The notes under the pieces: generated by a model
Database searches by the model: none
The model's input: only the letters and a program-made list of their open reading frames with translations
What the model was told of the DNA's origin: nothing
Position numbers and translations under genes: made by a program
Assembly: GCF_004348525.1 (NCBI RefSeq)
Contig: NZ_SMKG01000001.1
Span: 1-64,000 of the forward strand
Reading direction: 5' to 3'
DNA: 64,000 bases
Source: Micromonospora sp. 15K316
Lineage (GTDB): Bacteria > Actinomycetota > Actinomycetes > Mycobacteriales > Micromonosporaceae
In this document: positions 1 through 9,506 of the stretch, piece after piece
How the letters are laid out: every line of letters begins with the position of its first letter
Numbering within the stretch: the stretch's first letter is position 1

Positions 1-485
1 GGCGGGATCTCCACGCCCTCGAGGCGGTCGTAGAAGAGGAACTCGTCGCAGGCGGGGGGCAGCAGCGCCGAGGTGGACTTCTCGACCCCGACACCGACGA
101 CCCGTTTGTTGAGCTCCCGGAGCTTGTGGACCAGTGGCGTGAAATCGCTGTCGCCGGTGCAGATCACGAAGGTCGAGATGTAGTCCCGTTCGAAGGCCAG
201 CTCCACCGCGTCGACGGCCATCTTGATGTCGGCAGCGTTCTTGCGGGAGGCCCCCATCCGCTGGGGTATCTCGATGAGTTCGACATGGCTGCGGGTGAGC
301 ATGCGCCGGTCCTCGTCGAAGTACGACCAGTCGGCGTACGCCCGGCGTACCACCACGCGGCCCCGCTCGGCGAGGGCGTCGGCGATGGGACGGAAGTCGA
401 AGGCCGTCCCGCCGAGGTGATCACGGAACCCCAGTGCGAGGTTCTCGTAGTCGAGGAAAAGGGCAATCCGGTCTTCTTGATCCAC
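1..485 (-). CDS. NYN-domain (LabA/DUF88-like) protein, C-terminus cut by window edge
   Basis: The reading frame on the minus strand opens with a GTG at 483-485 and runs off the left edge without a stop, so only about 161 residues are visible. The N-terminus has the NYN/PIN-type signature FLDYENL (first metal-binding Asp near residue 12), followed by an IKMAVDAVELAF helix and a CTGDSDFTPLV motif carrying the further acidic residues of the active site. NYN domains are PIN-fold, metal-dependent RNases or RNA-binding modules; what this member acts on cannot be read from the sequence. The start is preceded by AGCTGCCTCC, a poor Shine-Dalgarno sequence. The next gene lies 204 bases upstream on the same strand. 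I am confident of the family and do not know the role. Confidence 0.85.
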   Translation of the reverse strand, partial: MDQEDRIALFLDYENLALGFRDHLGGTAFDFRPIADALAERGRVVVRRAYADWSYFDEDRRMLTRSHVELIEIPQRMGASRKNAADIKMAVDAVELAFERDYISTFVICTGDSDFTPLVHKLRELNKRVVGVGVEKSTSALLPPACDEFLFYDRLEGVEIP

Positions 486-689
486 GGAGGCAGCTTAGCG
501 TCCCGTCTTCGAACGTTGATCGTGTATTCCGTCGGTTCTGAGCACCTACCGGGCAGGCGGTCTCCCCGCACTCGTCCGGCTGGTGCCGGGTGACCGGGGT
601 GTTCGTCCGGCAGGTGTCGATGGCCGGGGGTCAGCGGTCGCAGCGGGTCATCCGGGCCCGGGGCCCGTCACGCGGGGTCCCGGATCCCG

Positions 690-1871
690 CTACGGCCGCC
701 TGCCCCGTGGTGCCGCTGGCGGATGCTTTCGGGCGTCCCGCGCATCGGAGAGGACGACGGCGGCGAGGACCACCGCGATGGCGACAGCGGCCAGCAGCGG
801 TGGGGCGAACAGCAGTGGTGCCGCCAGCCCGAGCAGGGTGAGCAGGGCGATCAGTCGGTCTGGCGACACCCGACCGAAGACCGTGTGTTCCAGCAGGGCC
901 CGTCCCACGATGAACAGCGCGGGTCCGCCGACGAGGACGGCGACCCACGCCGGGTCGTTGTGACCGAGCGGTCGGGTGATGACGAGTTCGTCGCCGACCG
1001 CGGTGACGACCACGCCGGCCACCATTGTCAGGTGGGCGAGCGCCATGGGGCGGGCCAGCCGTATCGGATCGGCGGCGACGTCGATGGCTTCGGCAAGCAG
1101 TTCTCCGGCGCGGAAGACGTAGATCCTCCAGAGGAGCACGGTGGTGAGGACCGAGGCCGCGAAGGCGCCGGTCCGGTCGGCGGTGAAGTCCGTCCGGGTG
1201 AAGGTGAGCCCCGTGACGAGGATCAGTTCGCCGAGGGCGATGATGAAGAGTTGGCGGTGCCGCTCCGCCATATGCTCGGCGGCGACGGGCCATTCGGGCG
1301 CGGTTATCCGCCCGAGCCGTGGGGTGGGAAACCGGAGGGTGAACGCGGCGTAGTTGATCGCCGCGCCGAGGGTCCAGAGCACGGCGCGTGCGGATTCGCC
1401 GGTGACACTGCCCACGATCCAGAGCACGCCGGTGCCGGTGGACCAGATGAGTAGTCGCCAGCCGGTGCGCCTCTCCGGTTGAGGCAGGGCGACGGCGAAG
1501 AAGAGCGCCATCGCGATCTGGAGGGCGGCGTAAACGCTCGCGAATACCACGCTGCGCTCGTCGAAGGCGTCGGCCAGAACGGCCGCCATCGCGATACTGG
1601 CGATCATGGTGCCCAGGACCACCGCCTGGACCGTGGGGCGGCGAGGGTCCAACCGGTTCGTCAGCCACGCCGTGAGGCTCCAGACCCACCACACCGAGAG
1701 GAGCAGCACGAGGGTCTGGTACGCCCCCGTCCAGGTCAGCTCCGAGATCAGCTTTCGGGAGAGTTGGGTGAAGGCGAAGACGAACGCCAGGTCGAAGAAG
1801 AGCTCCAGGAGCCCCACCGGCTGCCGTTCCCGGGGCGCTTTGAGTAGCCCGCCAGGCTGTTCGTCCCCCAT
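690..1871 (-). CDS. LtrA family membrane protein
   Basis: The protein has 393 residues and is rich in hydrophobic segments, with roughly ten predicted membrane spans by eye. The N-terminal block, PVGLLELFFDLAFVFAFTQLS, is the hallmark of the low-temperature-requirement A (LtrA) family; later LFFAVALPQPERRTG and AEHMAERHRQLFIIALGE are also typical. LtrA was named from a Listeria cold-growth mutant, and its biochemical activity is still unclear. The frame stays open upstream to 1997, but the added residues are Arg-rich, so I take the ATG at 1871 (MGDEQPGG), which is preceded by an AGGACGCAGGTG stretch. It is monocistronic, with a long empty upstream region shared with the secreted protease. Confidence 0.85.
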   Translation of the reverse strand: MGDEQPGGLLKAPRERQPVGLLELFFDLAFVFAFTQLSRKLISELTWTGAYQTLVLLLSVWWVWSLTAWLTNRLDPRRPTVQAVVLGTMIASIAMAAVLADAFDERSVVFASVYAALQIAMALFFAVALPQPERRTGWRLLIWSTGTGVLWIVGSVTGESARAVLWTLGAAINYAAFTLRFPTPRLGRITAPEWPVAAEHMAERHRQLFIIALGELILVTGLTFTRTDFTADRTGAFAASVLTTVLLWRIYVFRAGELLAEAIDVAADPIRLARPMALAHLTMVAGVVVTAVGDELVITRPLGHNDPAWVAVLVGGPALFIVGRALLEHTVFGRVSPDRLIALLTLLGLAAPLLFAPPLLAAVAIAVVLAAVVLSDARDARKHPPAAPRGRRP

Positions 1872-2498
1872 CACCTGCGTCCTACCGTTCCGGACTCCGC
1901 GTCGAGGCCGGAGCTCGGCAAACCACCCAAACGGGTGGAGTCGCAGGTGCACTCGTCGACGAGTCGTCTCGGCGCGTCGGGGATGTCGTGCCAGCACGTC
2001 GCCCGGCTCTGCCGCGACCTGAAGCCGAACGACGAACGCGGTTTCCCGCAGGTCGACTTCCCGTCAATTCCGTTCACCTCCGCAGCCGCAGCCCATTCGC
2101 TTTCCGGTGCACATTCCGTGGCGCCGCGAAATCGGTGCCGCGCGAATCCCAGCGACGGCAATCCGGAGCCGGGAGCCCGCACGACATCCACCTGCGCCAC
2201 CGCTAGCAGCGACTACCTGCGGCAGCCATCGATGCGACGATGCGTTGTCGGAGAGATGACATCCGACACGATCGCCCCGACCTGACTCGCAGAATTGGAT
2301 GATCGGACGACACGGGTCGCCTTTCAGGCCGCTCGGATCCCCTGCTCGTGCCGCTCAGTCAATTAAGTTTCGCCGCCGAGTCGCTAACCGGTCAAAGGCT
2401 TTGCCGAACGTCCATCAATACCGATGCTCTCTTCGGGCCCGAATCGCGGCCCAGTCCACCGGACCGCATACGGTCCGCCCGTGGGGGGAGGAGCATCG
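1872..2498. other. 627-base divergent intergenic region
   Basis: No convincing gene was found between the divergent LtrA and metalloprotease genes. The short open frames here are Arg/Ser-rich and lack ribosome binding sites. Two small symmetric elements lie near the LtrA side: a CCACCC/GGGTGG hairpin at 1923-1938 and a perfect 14-bp palindrome ACTCGTCGACGAGT at 1951-1964. Around 2355-2365 there is a short AT-rich patch (AATTAAG) that could belong to the protease promoter. None of these can be assigned to a regulator. Confidence 0.5.
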
Positions 2499-4937
2499 AT
2501 GTTCGGTAGGAAGGCCACCAGACCCGTGAGAACGGCGCTCGCCGTGATCGTGCCGGGTGTTCTGGTGACGCTCGCGGGAGGCGTTGGTCCCGCGTACGCC
2601 GGGGATCCGGGCGAGGACGCGAAGGCTCGCACCACGCCGGCCTACCAGCTGGCCAAGGGCGAGGAGTGCGGGCTGCGACCGTCAGCCGGCAAGAGCGCGA
2701 AGGACGAGACGTTGAGCTGCCTGGGCGTCGAGGCGAAGCTCGACCGGACACCGGCGGTGGGAGAGAACGCGACGCTGCGGGTCACCGTCCGCGCCGCGGG
2801 GAAGATCGGACCGAGCGAGATCAGTGTCGCCCTCCCGGCCGAGCTGGAGTGGGTGCAGGCGCCGGCCGAGCTGGGCGTGCAGAAGCGCAGCAGCATGCAG
2901 CCCGAGCGGTCGGGTTCCATCTCGGTGGCGCGGACGACCCGCGCGCTGCGCTCGGGCGACAGCTTCGGGTTCAGCGGTGTGGTCCGGGCGGTGAAGGCGG
3001 GTCAGGTGCAGATCCAGGCCCGGGCGACCGCGCCGTACGGCCGGGACGTCCAGGCCGGTCAGGACGACGTCTTCCTGACCATCGCGGAGAAGGCGGGGGC
3101 GTCCCGGCTCGGACACTCGGTGCCGGCCGGCGACAGCTCCACGACGCGCGTACCCACGACCGAGCGGGCGGCGAGGCCGTCCGGCGAGAAGCCGAAGAGC
3201 GTGGGTGCGCAGAGCGTGGCGGGCGAGGCGCAGGCGGAGGCGCGGGCCAAGGGGCTGAAGGTCATCGCCCCGCAGGCGCCGTGTGACACCCGGGTGGCCG
3301 GGAACTGGAGCTTCCAGGACCAGAACGGCACCTGGCACAACCAGATGAACATGCAGGTTCAGGTCTGGGACGACGACGTCTTCGGTGACTCGCTGCTCGC
3401 CACCGGCGTGACGGACGGCGCCGGCAACTACAACATCTGCTTCGACTCGAAGGTCGAGGGCTTCCCGGACAGCGGAAACGCCGACATCTACGTCCGCTTC
3501 ATCACGTCGAACTCGCTGTGGCGGGTGCAGCGCGGCGGCAACCCGCTCTCCTTCCAGACCGGAACGACCAACGACGTGCCCACCGGCAGCACCCTGAACC
3601 TCGGTGCGCTCACCGCCGCCGACGGGGCGCTGCAGCGCGGGCTGCACGCCTACGACTCCGCGAACGACGCGTGGCTGTGGGTGCCGAAGCCGAACAACCT
3701 GTGCTGGGATCAGGACGACGCGAGCTGCCGCCAGGTGGTCATCAACTGGGCGCCGGACTCGACCGACGGCACGTACTACAACCTGGGCAGCAACCAGGTG
3801 CACCTGGCCGCCGACGACCCGAACGCGCCGGTCACCGTGGTGCACGAGATCGGCCACGCGGTGATGGACGACCTGTACAACGACAACTTCCCCGCCGCGC
3901 CGAACTGCAACCCGCACAGCGTCACCGGCACCAGCTCGGCGGGGTGCGCCTGGACGGAGGGCTGGGCGGAGTGGTTCCCGGCCACCGTCTACAACGACCC
4001 GTTCTTCCGCTGGCCCAGCGGCGCCTCGCTCAACCTGGAGAACACGAGCTGGGGCAACGGCTGGGGCGAGGGCGACACCACCGAGGGCCGGGTCGCCGCC
4101 GCGTTGATCGACATCACCGACTCCGCGAACGAGGCGACGTGGGACCGGTACGGCGAGGGGCCGTGGAACATCTGGACGACGTCCCGGCTGCACAACTCGA
4201 CCACCTTCGCGAACTTCTGGTCGCACCGCACCGCCGACGGCTTCAACGTGGCCGACTCGGGGGCGCTCGCCTCGGTGTACCAGAACACCATCGACTACCA
4301 GTTCCGGGACCCGCTGGGCAACTACGCCCCGCTGACCCGCCCGACGCCGACGCCGCCGCACAACTTCGGCTACTCGACCTCGTCGGTCTACTGGTCGGTG
4401 GTCGCGCTCAAGCCCAACTCCGGCGACCTGGACCTGCAGCTCTACGACGACCGGGCGCAGGGCGCGTACCTGAGCGGCAGCGCGGCCGGCGGCACCACCG
4501 TCGACTTCGTCGCTGTGGACTCCAACCGCCGGGCGTTGGGTGACTACTACCCGCGGGTGACGAACTGGTCCGGCGGCGGTGGCTACCGCGTCGAGCTCGC
4601 CCAGGGCACCAGCGTGCTCAACGGCGGCAGCAGCACGATCACGATGGGTACGAACAACGTGGTCACCGTCCGGGACACGTACCTCACCGCCGGGGTACCG
4701 GTCACCATCTCGGTGGCGACCACCAACGCCGGCCAGGACGCCGAGCTGTTCCTGATGAGCAGCGACGCGAACGCGGCCACCTGGATCCGTCCCCGCTCGG
4801 GTGCGGCGGCCGCCGCCACGGGTGGCGGGGCCGGCGCGACCGAGACGATCACCTTCACCCCGGCCCTGAGCGGCTGGTACGGCGTCGTGGTGATCAACAA
4901 GGCGGGTTCGGGGAGCTACACCCTGAGCCGGTCCTGA
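2499..4937 (+). CDS. large secreted zinc metalloprotease (gluzincin-like, HExxH...E)
   Basis: The product has 812 residues and begins with a Sec signal peptide (RKATRPVRT, hydrophobic core, AYA cleavage near residue 35). I chose the ATG at 2499 because GGGGGGAGGAG precedes it; a longer frame from 2424 adds non-signal residues. About 150 residues of a beta-rich domain follow, then a Gly/Trp-rich domain with DxDxxG-like turns (about 270-380). The catalytic region has HEIGH at residues 449-453 and EGWAEW at 487-492, where Glu487 or Glu491 could be the third zinc ligand, as in gluzincins. Cys residues flank this region. The C-terminal 200 residues are beta-rich and resemble pre-peptidase C-terminal modules. 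The protein is presumably extracellular and degrades protein; the substrate is unknown. A strong hairpin follows the stop codon. Confidence 0.75.
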   Translation: MFGRKATRPVRTALAVIVPGVLVTLAGGVGPAYAGDPGEDAKARTTPAYQLAKGEECGLRPSAGKSAKDETLSCLGVEAKLDRTPAVGENATLRVTVRAAGKIGPSEISVALPAELEWVQAPAELGVQKRSSMQPERSGSISVARTTRALRSGDSFGFSGVVRAVKAGQVQIQARATAPYGRDVQAGQDDVFLTIAEKAGASRLGHSVPAGDSSTTRVPTTERAARPSGEKPKSVGAQSVAGEAQAEARAKGLKVIAPQAPCDTRVAGNWSFQDQNGTWHNQMNMQVQVWDDDVFGDSLLATGVTDGAGNYNICFDSKVEGFPDSGNADIYVRFITSNSLWRVQRGGNPLSFQTGTTNDVPTGSTLNLGALTAADGALQRGLHAYDSANDAWLWVPKPNNLCWDQDDASCRQVVINWAPDSTDGTYYNLGSNQVHLAADDPNAPVTVVHEIGHAVMDDLYNDNFPAAPNCNPHSVTGTSSAGCAWTEGWAEWFPATVYNDPFFRWPSGASLNLENTSWGNGWGEGDTTEGRVAAALIDITDSANEATWDRYGEGPWNIWTTSRLHNSTTFANFWSHRTADGFNVADSGALASVYQNTIDYQFRDPLGNYAPLTRPTPTPPHNFGYSTSSVYWSVVALKPNSGDLDLQLYDDRAQGAYLSGSAAGGTTVDFVAVDSNRRALGDYYPRVTNWSGGGGYRVELAQGTSVLNGGSSTITMGTNNVVTVRDTYLTAGVPVTISVATTNAGQDAELFLMSSDANAATWIRPRSGAAAAATGGGAGATETITFTPALSGWYGVVVINKAGSGSYTLSRS

Positions 4938-4954
4938 CCGCTCACCTCCTCACC

Positions 4955-4988
4955 GGTCCGGGAGCGCCCGCCGCGGCGCTCCCGGACC
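4955..4988. terminator. perfect 14-bp hairpin after the metalloprotease
   Basis: GGTCCGGGAGCGCC at 4955-4968 pairs exactly with GGCGCTCCCGGACC at 4975-4988 across a 6-base loop. It lies 17 bases after the protease stop codon. No U tract follows, which is usual for actinobacterial terminators. Confidence 0.8.
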
Positions 4989-5086
4989 GCTGCCCGAGGG
5001 CAGGAGCCGATCCGTCGGCGAATCGCACGGAACCGGCGGACCTGCCGCCACGTCGGACCGACGTAACCTGACGCGGGAGGCGAGAG

Positions 5087-5827
5087 ATGCACCGACTGCC
5101 GGCCCTGCTGGCCGCGCCGGCCGTGCTGGCCGCGGCGGTGACCGTCACGGGCTGCGCGGGCGGCGACCGCACCGAGCCGGAGCCGCCGACCGGCGGCACG
5201 ACGCTGGTGCTGCGGCTGAGCGAGCTGCCCGGCCTGCTGCCTCCCGGCGGCGCGGCGGCGCTCGCCCCGCGCTACTCGCTCTTCGGTGACGGCCGACTGA
5301 TCAGCGCCCCGACCGCGGCGGGGGGATGGCCGCAGTTACGCGAGGACACCGTATCGGCCGACGACGTACGCGAGCTGTTCCGTACGGCCGCCGCGCTGCC
5401 GGACGGACCCGCGGCGGGCACCCCGGACGGGCCCGTCGTCCAGGTGGTCGTGGGTGCGGCCGGCGGGCGGCGCACCGTCACCCTGGCCCGCGACGACGCC
5501 GCCGCCACCCGGCTCCGGGCCGATCTCGCGCGGCACGCCGGCGGGCCGCCGACGCCGTACGATCCGACGGTCGTCGCGATCGTCGCCACGCCCGCCGACC
5601 CCGCCGAACCGGCCCGGCCGTGGCCGCTGCCGACCCTGGCCGGCGAGCCGCTGGACGGCACGTCGGCCGGCTCCACCTGCCTCGTGCTGCGCGGCGCGGA
5701 TCTGGACACCGCGCGGCGCGCGGTGGGACCCGCCGACGCCGCCGCGCGGTGGCGCAGTGCGGGCCGGGTGTGGCAGGTGGCGCCGCGGCCGCTCCTGCCC
5801 GACGAGACCGGGTGCGCGGACCTCTGA
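5087..5827 (+). CDS. lipoprotein of unknown function
   Basis: The protein has 246 residues with a lipoprotein signal: Arg at residue 3, an Ala/Val-rich core and a VTGC lipobox near residues 20-23, so it is probably anchored outside the membrane. The ATG is preceded by GGGAGGCGAG. The mature part contains a repeated DDVRELFRTAAALPDG-like segment and a Cys near the C-terminus (DETGCADL) that may pair with the Cys in the STCLVLRG segment. I do not recognise a named family. It stands alone between hairpins, convergent with the next gene. Confidence 0.75.
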   Translation: MHRLPALLAAPAVLAAAVTVTGCAGGDRTEPEPPTGGTTLVLRLSELPGLLPPGGAAALAPRYSLFGDGRLISAPTAAGGWPQLREDTVSADDVRELFRTAAALPDGPAAGTPDGPVVQVVVGAAGGRRTVTLARDDAAATRLRADLARHAGGPPTPYDPTVVAIVATPADPAEPARPWPLPTLAGEPLDGTSAGSTCLVLRGADLDTARRAVGPADAAARWRSAGRVWQVAPRPLLPDETGCADL

Positions 5828-5882
5828 CCCATCACCGCCCTGCCGGGCGGAGATCGCCGGCGCGGAGTCGCCGGCCCGCCGG

Positions 5883-6473
5883 TCAGTCGGGCAGCAGGCG
5901 CCGGAGAACTCCCTTGCCGGTGGCACCCATCCGGTACGACTGCACCAGGTACGAGCCGCAGACGATGTTCGCGCCGGCGAGTACCGGCACCAGGTACTGC
6001 ACCAGCCGTTGCCGGCGCTGCCAGGTGGCGATGTCGGCCGGGGTCTCCGCGGTCGGCAGCGTCGCGTCGCGGACCTCGACCTTGTCGCCGCGCCGGTGCG
6101 CCTCCTCGGCGAGCCGGCCGATCCGGCTCCCGCAGTAGGCGGCGTACGCGGTGGCCGCCGCGCCGGCGACGGCGAAGCCGGCCTTGAGCGCCCCCACCGT
6201 CCCGAAGCCCTTCTGCAGGGCCATCCGCCGGCCACCGACCCGGGCCAGCTGGGCGCCGGCGACCAGCGTCGCGCCGATGCCGACCCACTGCGCCGGCGTG
6301 AACCGACCCCAGGCCGACTCGGCCACCCGGATCCGGTCGAGGCCGTCGCGCAGGTCGCTGCCGGACTTGTTCACGCCGGCCACCCCCATCACCGTCCCGC
6401 CGAACCACAGGGCGGACCCGATGTCGTGCACCGCCTGGGCGACGGCGTGGTTGTCAGTGGCGGTCAGCTGCAT
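5883..6473 (-). CDS. membrane-associated protein of unknown function
   Basis: The protein has 196 residues. I start it at the ATG at 6473 (MQLTATDNHAVAQAVHDIG) because GCCGAGGAGCTCGAG stands directly upstream; the frame is open to 6542, but those extra residues lack a better signal. Visible features are an ALWFGGTVMGVAGVNKSG segment, two Gly/Ala-rich hydrophobic stretches (about 75-95 and 100-125) and a last hydrophobic segment (VQYLVPVLAGANIVCGSYL). It is convergent with the lipoprotein gene and divergent from the manganese catalase gene. The function is unknown. Confidence 0.7.
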   Translation of the reverse strand: MQLTATDNHAVAQAVHDIGSALWFGGTVMGVAGVNKSGSDLRDGLDRIRVAESAWGRFTPAQWVGIGATLVAGAQLARVGGRRMALQKGFGTVGALKAGFAVAGAAATAYAAYCGSRIGRLAEEAHRRGDKVEVRDATLPTAETPADIATWQRRQRLVQYLVPVLAGANIVCGSYLVQSYRMGATGKGVLRRLLPD

Positions 6474-6710
6474 CTCGAGCTCCTCGGCGGGACATGTGAT
6501 CGCCTGCTCTTCCTGCAGTGAGTCAAGCATCTTCAGGGGCACCGCACCGGCGGATCCCGCTGACCCGCCACTCCGTCGTCCGCACCGGCGGGCCCCGGCG
6601 TACGGCCCGACGGGGACACGGTTTGGCCCGCCGGGGCCGTGCCCCCGGGGAAGGAGTAGGGGCGCCGCCGAACCAGGCGGTCATCCATCCGCTGCGTTGG
6701 GAGGCACGAC

Positions 6711-7628
6711 GTGTTCCGCCACGACAAACACCTGCAGTTCCAAGCCCGGCCCGAGAAGCCCGACGCCCTGTTCGCGATGAAGCTGCAGGAGGTGCTCGGC
6801 GGCCAGTTCGGTGAGATGACCGTGATGATGCAGTACCTCTGGCAGGGCTGGACGTGCCGGGTTCCCGGCAAGTACAAGGACATGATCATGGACATCGGGA
6901 CCGAGGAGATCGGTCACGTCGAGATGCTCACCACCATGCTGGCCCGACTGCTCGAAGGCGCCCCGGCCGAGACGACGGAGAAGGCGGTCGCCGCCAACCC
7001 CGTGCTCGCGGCCGTCATCGGCGGCATGAACCCGCAGCACGCCATCGTCGGCGGCGGTTCGCCCCTGCCGCGCGACAGCCAGGGGGTGCCCTGGAACGCG
7101 AGCTACATCGTCGCCAGCGGCAACCTCCTCGCCGACTTCCGCTCGAACGTCGCCGCGGAGGCGCAGAGCCGGTTGCAGACCAGCCGGGTCATGAACATGA
7201 CCGACGACCCCGGCGTCAAGGAGATGCTCCGGTTCAACCTGGCCCGCGACACCTACCACCAGCAGCAGTGGCTGCTCGGTATCGAGCAGCTCATCGAGGA
7301 CGGGTACACCGAGCACGGCATCGAGAACTCCAACGGCGACATCGAGAACAAGGACCACAACCACACGTTCTGGAGCTTCGGCACCGACAGCCAGGCGGGC
7401 GAGGGCCGGTGGGCGCAGGGCCCGAGCCTCATCGGCGGGCCCGACCTGACGTACCTGCCCGAACCGGTCGCGCTCACCGACGACACCGCCCTGCCCCCGC
7501 CGCCGGACCCGAAGCTCTACGCCACCTACGACGGCTCTCGTGGTCCGGGTAAGCCCGGTGACGCCTCCGGCGCACACGCCCAGGGGCTCGCCAACGTCGC
7601 CCGCAAGGTCAAGGACGCCCTCGACTGA
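6711..7628 (+). CDS. manganese (non-haem) catalase
   Basis: The protein has 305 residues and belongs to the dimanganese catalase family, which disproportionates hydrogen peroxide in the cytoplasm. Glu35 (GGQFGEM), Glu66 and His69 (GTEEIGHVEM) match the metal ligands of the Lactobacillus plantarum enzyme in both motif and numbering. Further ligands are expected in AAEAQSR and in ARDTYHQQQ, which carries the last His. The start is a GTG preceded by GGGAGGCACGAC. The C-terminal tail is Pro/Gly-rich, as in other actinobacterial members. Together with the Dps gene 288 bases downstream it forms an oxidative-stress pair, though the spacing argues for separate promoters. Confidence 0.95.
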   Translation: MFRHDKHLQFQARPEKPDALFAMKLQEVLGGQFGEMTVMMQYLWQGWTCRVPGKYKDMIMDIGTEEIGHVEMLTTMLARLLEGAPAETTEKAVAANPVLAAVIGGMNPQHAIVGGGSPLPRDSQGVPWNASYIVASGNLLADFRSNVAAEAQSRLQTSRVMNMTDDPGVKEMLRFNLARDTYHQQQWLLGIEQLIEDGYTEHGIENSNGDIENKDHNHTFWSFGTDSQAGEGRWAQGPSLIGGPDLTYLPEPVALTDDTALPPPPDPKLYATYDGSRGPGKPGDASGAHAQGLANVARKVKDALD

Positions 7629-7916
7629 CCGGCGCGCCCGCCAGGTTCGAGCTGTTCGCGGGTAGCTCGGACGAGTGACAGGGCGCAGGGGAAGCCCCGG
7701 CCACGCCCGCCGCGAGAGAGTGTTGGCGGAGCCGATGTCCGCCTCGCGTCACGCACCCTCGGCGGCTGCACGCCACCGGGGTCCCCATCGCCTCCAGGCC
7801 ACGGCCGCCCGGCGCGTCCCCGTGACGATCGACGCGCCGGGCCGGGCCTGCCGGAGCCGTGGTCGACGGCGGCATCCGCGCACGACCGGCAGGCCGATGA
7901 GCATCGAGGAGACGAC

Positions 7917-8492
7917 GTGACCGGAGAGCCGAACACCGCGGACAGCCAGCCCCGTCTTCATCAGCACGGGCGGGAGATCCAGGCCTTCGGGAGTGTCCGT
8001 CAGCTGCCGGTCGCCCTGGCGTACGAGGCGCGGTTGTACTCGTGCGAGCGGTTGAACCGGCTCCTCGCCGACACCCGCATCCTGCACGCGCTCTACAAGA
8101 AGTACCACTGGCTCATGCGGGGGCACACGTTCTACCAGCTGCACCTCCTGCTCGACAAGCACGCCGACGAGCAGCTCGCCCTTGTCGACACGCTCGCCGA
8201 GCGGGTGCAGACGCTCGGCGGTGTCGCGGTCGGCGACCCGCGCCACGTCGCCGAACTGACCCGGATCCCCCGCCCGCCCGACGGCGTGGAGGAGGTGCCC
8301 GGCATGCTGTCGCGCCTGCTGGAGGCGCACGAGACGATCCTGACCGACGCGCACGACGCGGCGGCCCGGGTCGCCGAGGCCGGTGACGACGGCAGCAACG
8401 ATCTGCTGGTGTCGGACCTGATCCGCACCAACGAGCTCCAGGCGTGGTTCATCGCCGAGCACCTCGTCGACACGCCGGTCGTACGCGCCTGA
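7917..8492 (+). CDS. dps: Dps/ferritin-like DNA-protection protein
   Basis: The protein has 191 residues. The ferroxidase signature of Dps proteins is present in order: KYHWLMRGHTFYQLH, then LDKHADEQLALVDTLAERVQTLGG, that is H-x12-H plus D...D...E spaced as at the inter-subunit iron site. Dps proteins form 12-mers that oxidise and store iron and bind DNA, protecting it from peroxide. About 45 N-terminal residues precede the four-helix core and could be the DNA-binding tail. The GTG at 7917 follows GAGGAGACGAC. A perfect hairpin follows the gene. Confidence 0.92.
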   Translation: MTGEPNTADSQPRLHQHGREIQAFGSVRQLPVALAYEARLYSCERLNRLLADTRILHALYKKYHWLMRGHTFYQLHLLLDKHADEQLALVDTLAERVQTLGGVAVGDPRHVAELTRIPRPPDGVEEVPGMLSRLLEAHETILTDAHDAAARVAEAGDDGSNDLLVSDLIRTNELQAWFIAEHLVDTPVVRA

Positions 8493-8518
8493 TCCGCTAC
8501 CCGTCCTCCGGCGCGCCG

Positions 8519-8551
8519 GTGGCCCGCCCGCCCTGTCGGCGGGCGGGCCAC
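8519..8551. terminator. bidirectional terminator between dps and the SIP gene
   Basis: GTGGCCCGCCCGCC at 8519-8532 pairs perfectly with GGCGGGCGGGCCAC at 8538-8551, with a 5-base loop. It sits between two convergent stop codons and can serve both. Confidence 0.85.
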
Positions 8552-8558
8552 GCGCGCG

Positions 8559-9476
8559 TCAGGCGACGTCGGCGCGCCCGAGCCGCCAGTAGCCCATGAA
8601 CGCGACGGCGTGCCGGTCGATGCCCCGCTCCCCCACCAGGTGCCGGCGCAGTGTGCGGATGACGCCCGCCTCCCCCGCGAGCCACGCGTACAGCGGCGAC
8701 GAGGGCGTGTCGACCTCGGTGGGCACCTCCCAGAGGATCTCGGTGTCCACGTCCACGTCGTCGTCGGTGACGGGGGCGGTGGCGGGCTCGACACGGGCCG
8801 CGATCAGCTCCCCGGCCGCGGCGGCGACGGCCGGGACGAGGAGGCTGCCGCACTCGCCGGAGCCCCGGGCAAGCCAGGTCAGCTCGACGCCGGGGGGCGT
8901 CACCAGCGGGAGCGCGTCCCCGGCCTCCGGTACCTCGATCAGCGCCCGGCCGGCCGCGTCCAGCGGCAGACGTTCCAGGATGGCGGCGATCGCCGGGGTG
9001 GCGGTCTCGTCCCCGGCGAGCAGCAGCCGACCCGTCGACGGCAGCCGGAACTCGATGCCGCCGTGGTCACCGGGGTAGCCGGCGTCCGGGCCCACGAGGG
9101 CGATCTCGTCGCCGGGCCGGGCCCGCCGCGCCCATCGGGTCGCCGGGCCGCCGTCACCGTGCAGGACCAGGTCGACGTCGACCTCGGCGAGGTGCGGACG
9201 GACGGCGCGCACGGTGTAGGTGCGGATGGGGTTGCGTTGCTCCTCGGGCAGGGCCCGCCACTGCGCGTACCAGTCCGGGCCGTCCGACAGCCGCACCCCG
9301 TGCTCGCCGGGCAGCGGCAGCGCGAGCTTGATCCGCTGGTCCCAGCCGTTGTCGGCGAACCGGTCCAGGTCGGGGCCGGTGAAGGTGACCCGGAGGAACG
9401 ACGGGCTCAGCCGGTGCACGGCCCGGACCTCGACGGTGAAGACGCGCCAGGGCGCGATAGGCAGGGTCTCGGTCAT
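8559..9476 (-). CDS. siderophore-interacting protein (FAD-dependent ferric-siderophore reductase family)
   Basis: The protein has 305 residues. The N-terminal half is the FAD-binding SIP domain ([15 protein letters not shown], then [10 protein letters not shown], the flavin-binding RxYTxR motif, then a [15 protein letters not shown] block with the [10 protein letters not shown] turn). The C-terminal half is the NAD(P)H-binding-like SIP domain, ending in the characteristic [19 protein letters not shown] and [10 protein letters not shown]. Members reduce iron from imported siderophores in the cytoplasm. The ATG at 9476 follows a short leader containing a near-consensus iron box 31-49 bases upstream, which predicts repression by an IdeR/DtxR protein when iron is plentiful. 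Confidence 0.92.
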   Translation of the reverse strand: MTETLPIAPWRVFTVEVRAVHRLSPSFLRVTFTGPDLDRFADNGWDQRIKLALPLPGEHGVRLSDGPDWYAQWRALPEEQRNPIRTYTVRAVRPHLAEVDVDLVLHGDGGPATRWARRARPGDEIALVGPDAGYPGDHGGIEFRLPSTGRLLLAGDETATPAIAAILERLPLDAAGRALIEVPEAGDALPLVTPPGVELTWLARGSGECGSLLVPAVAAAAGELIAARVEPATAPVTDDDVDVDTEILWEVPTEVDTPSSPLYAWLAGEAGVIRTLRRHLVGERGIDRHAVAFMGYWRLGRADVA

Positions 9477-9506
9477 GGTGCCTCTCTGGGTCGGGCGGCG
9501 CCGGTC

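Noticed and set aside
2682..4361. Long minus-strand open frame opposite the metalloprotease.
   Set aside because: Val/Arg-rich composition with no motif; the plus-strand gene has a signal peptide, protease motifs and a ribosome site.
7675..7920. Possible 81-residue gene between catalase and dps.
   Set aside because: Arg/Pro-rich, no ribosome site, no family; the end merely overlaps the dps start.
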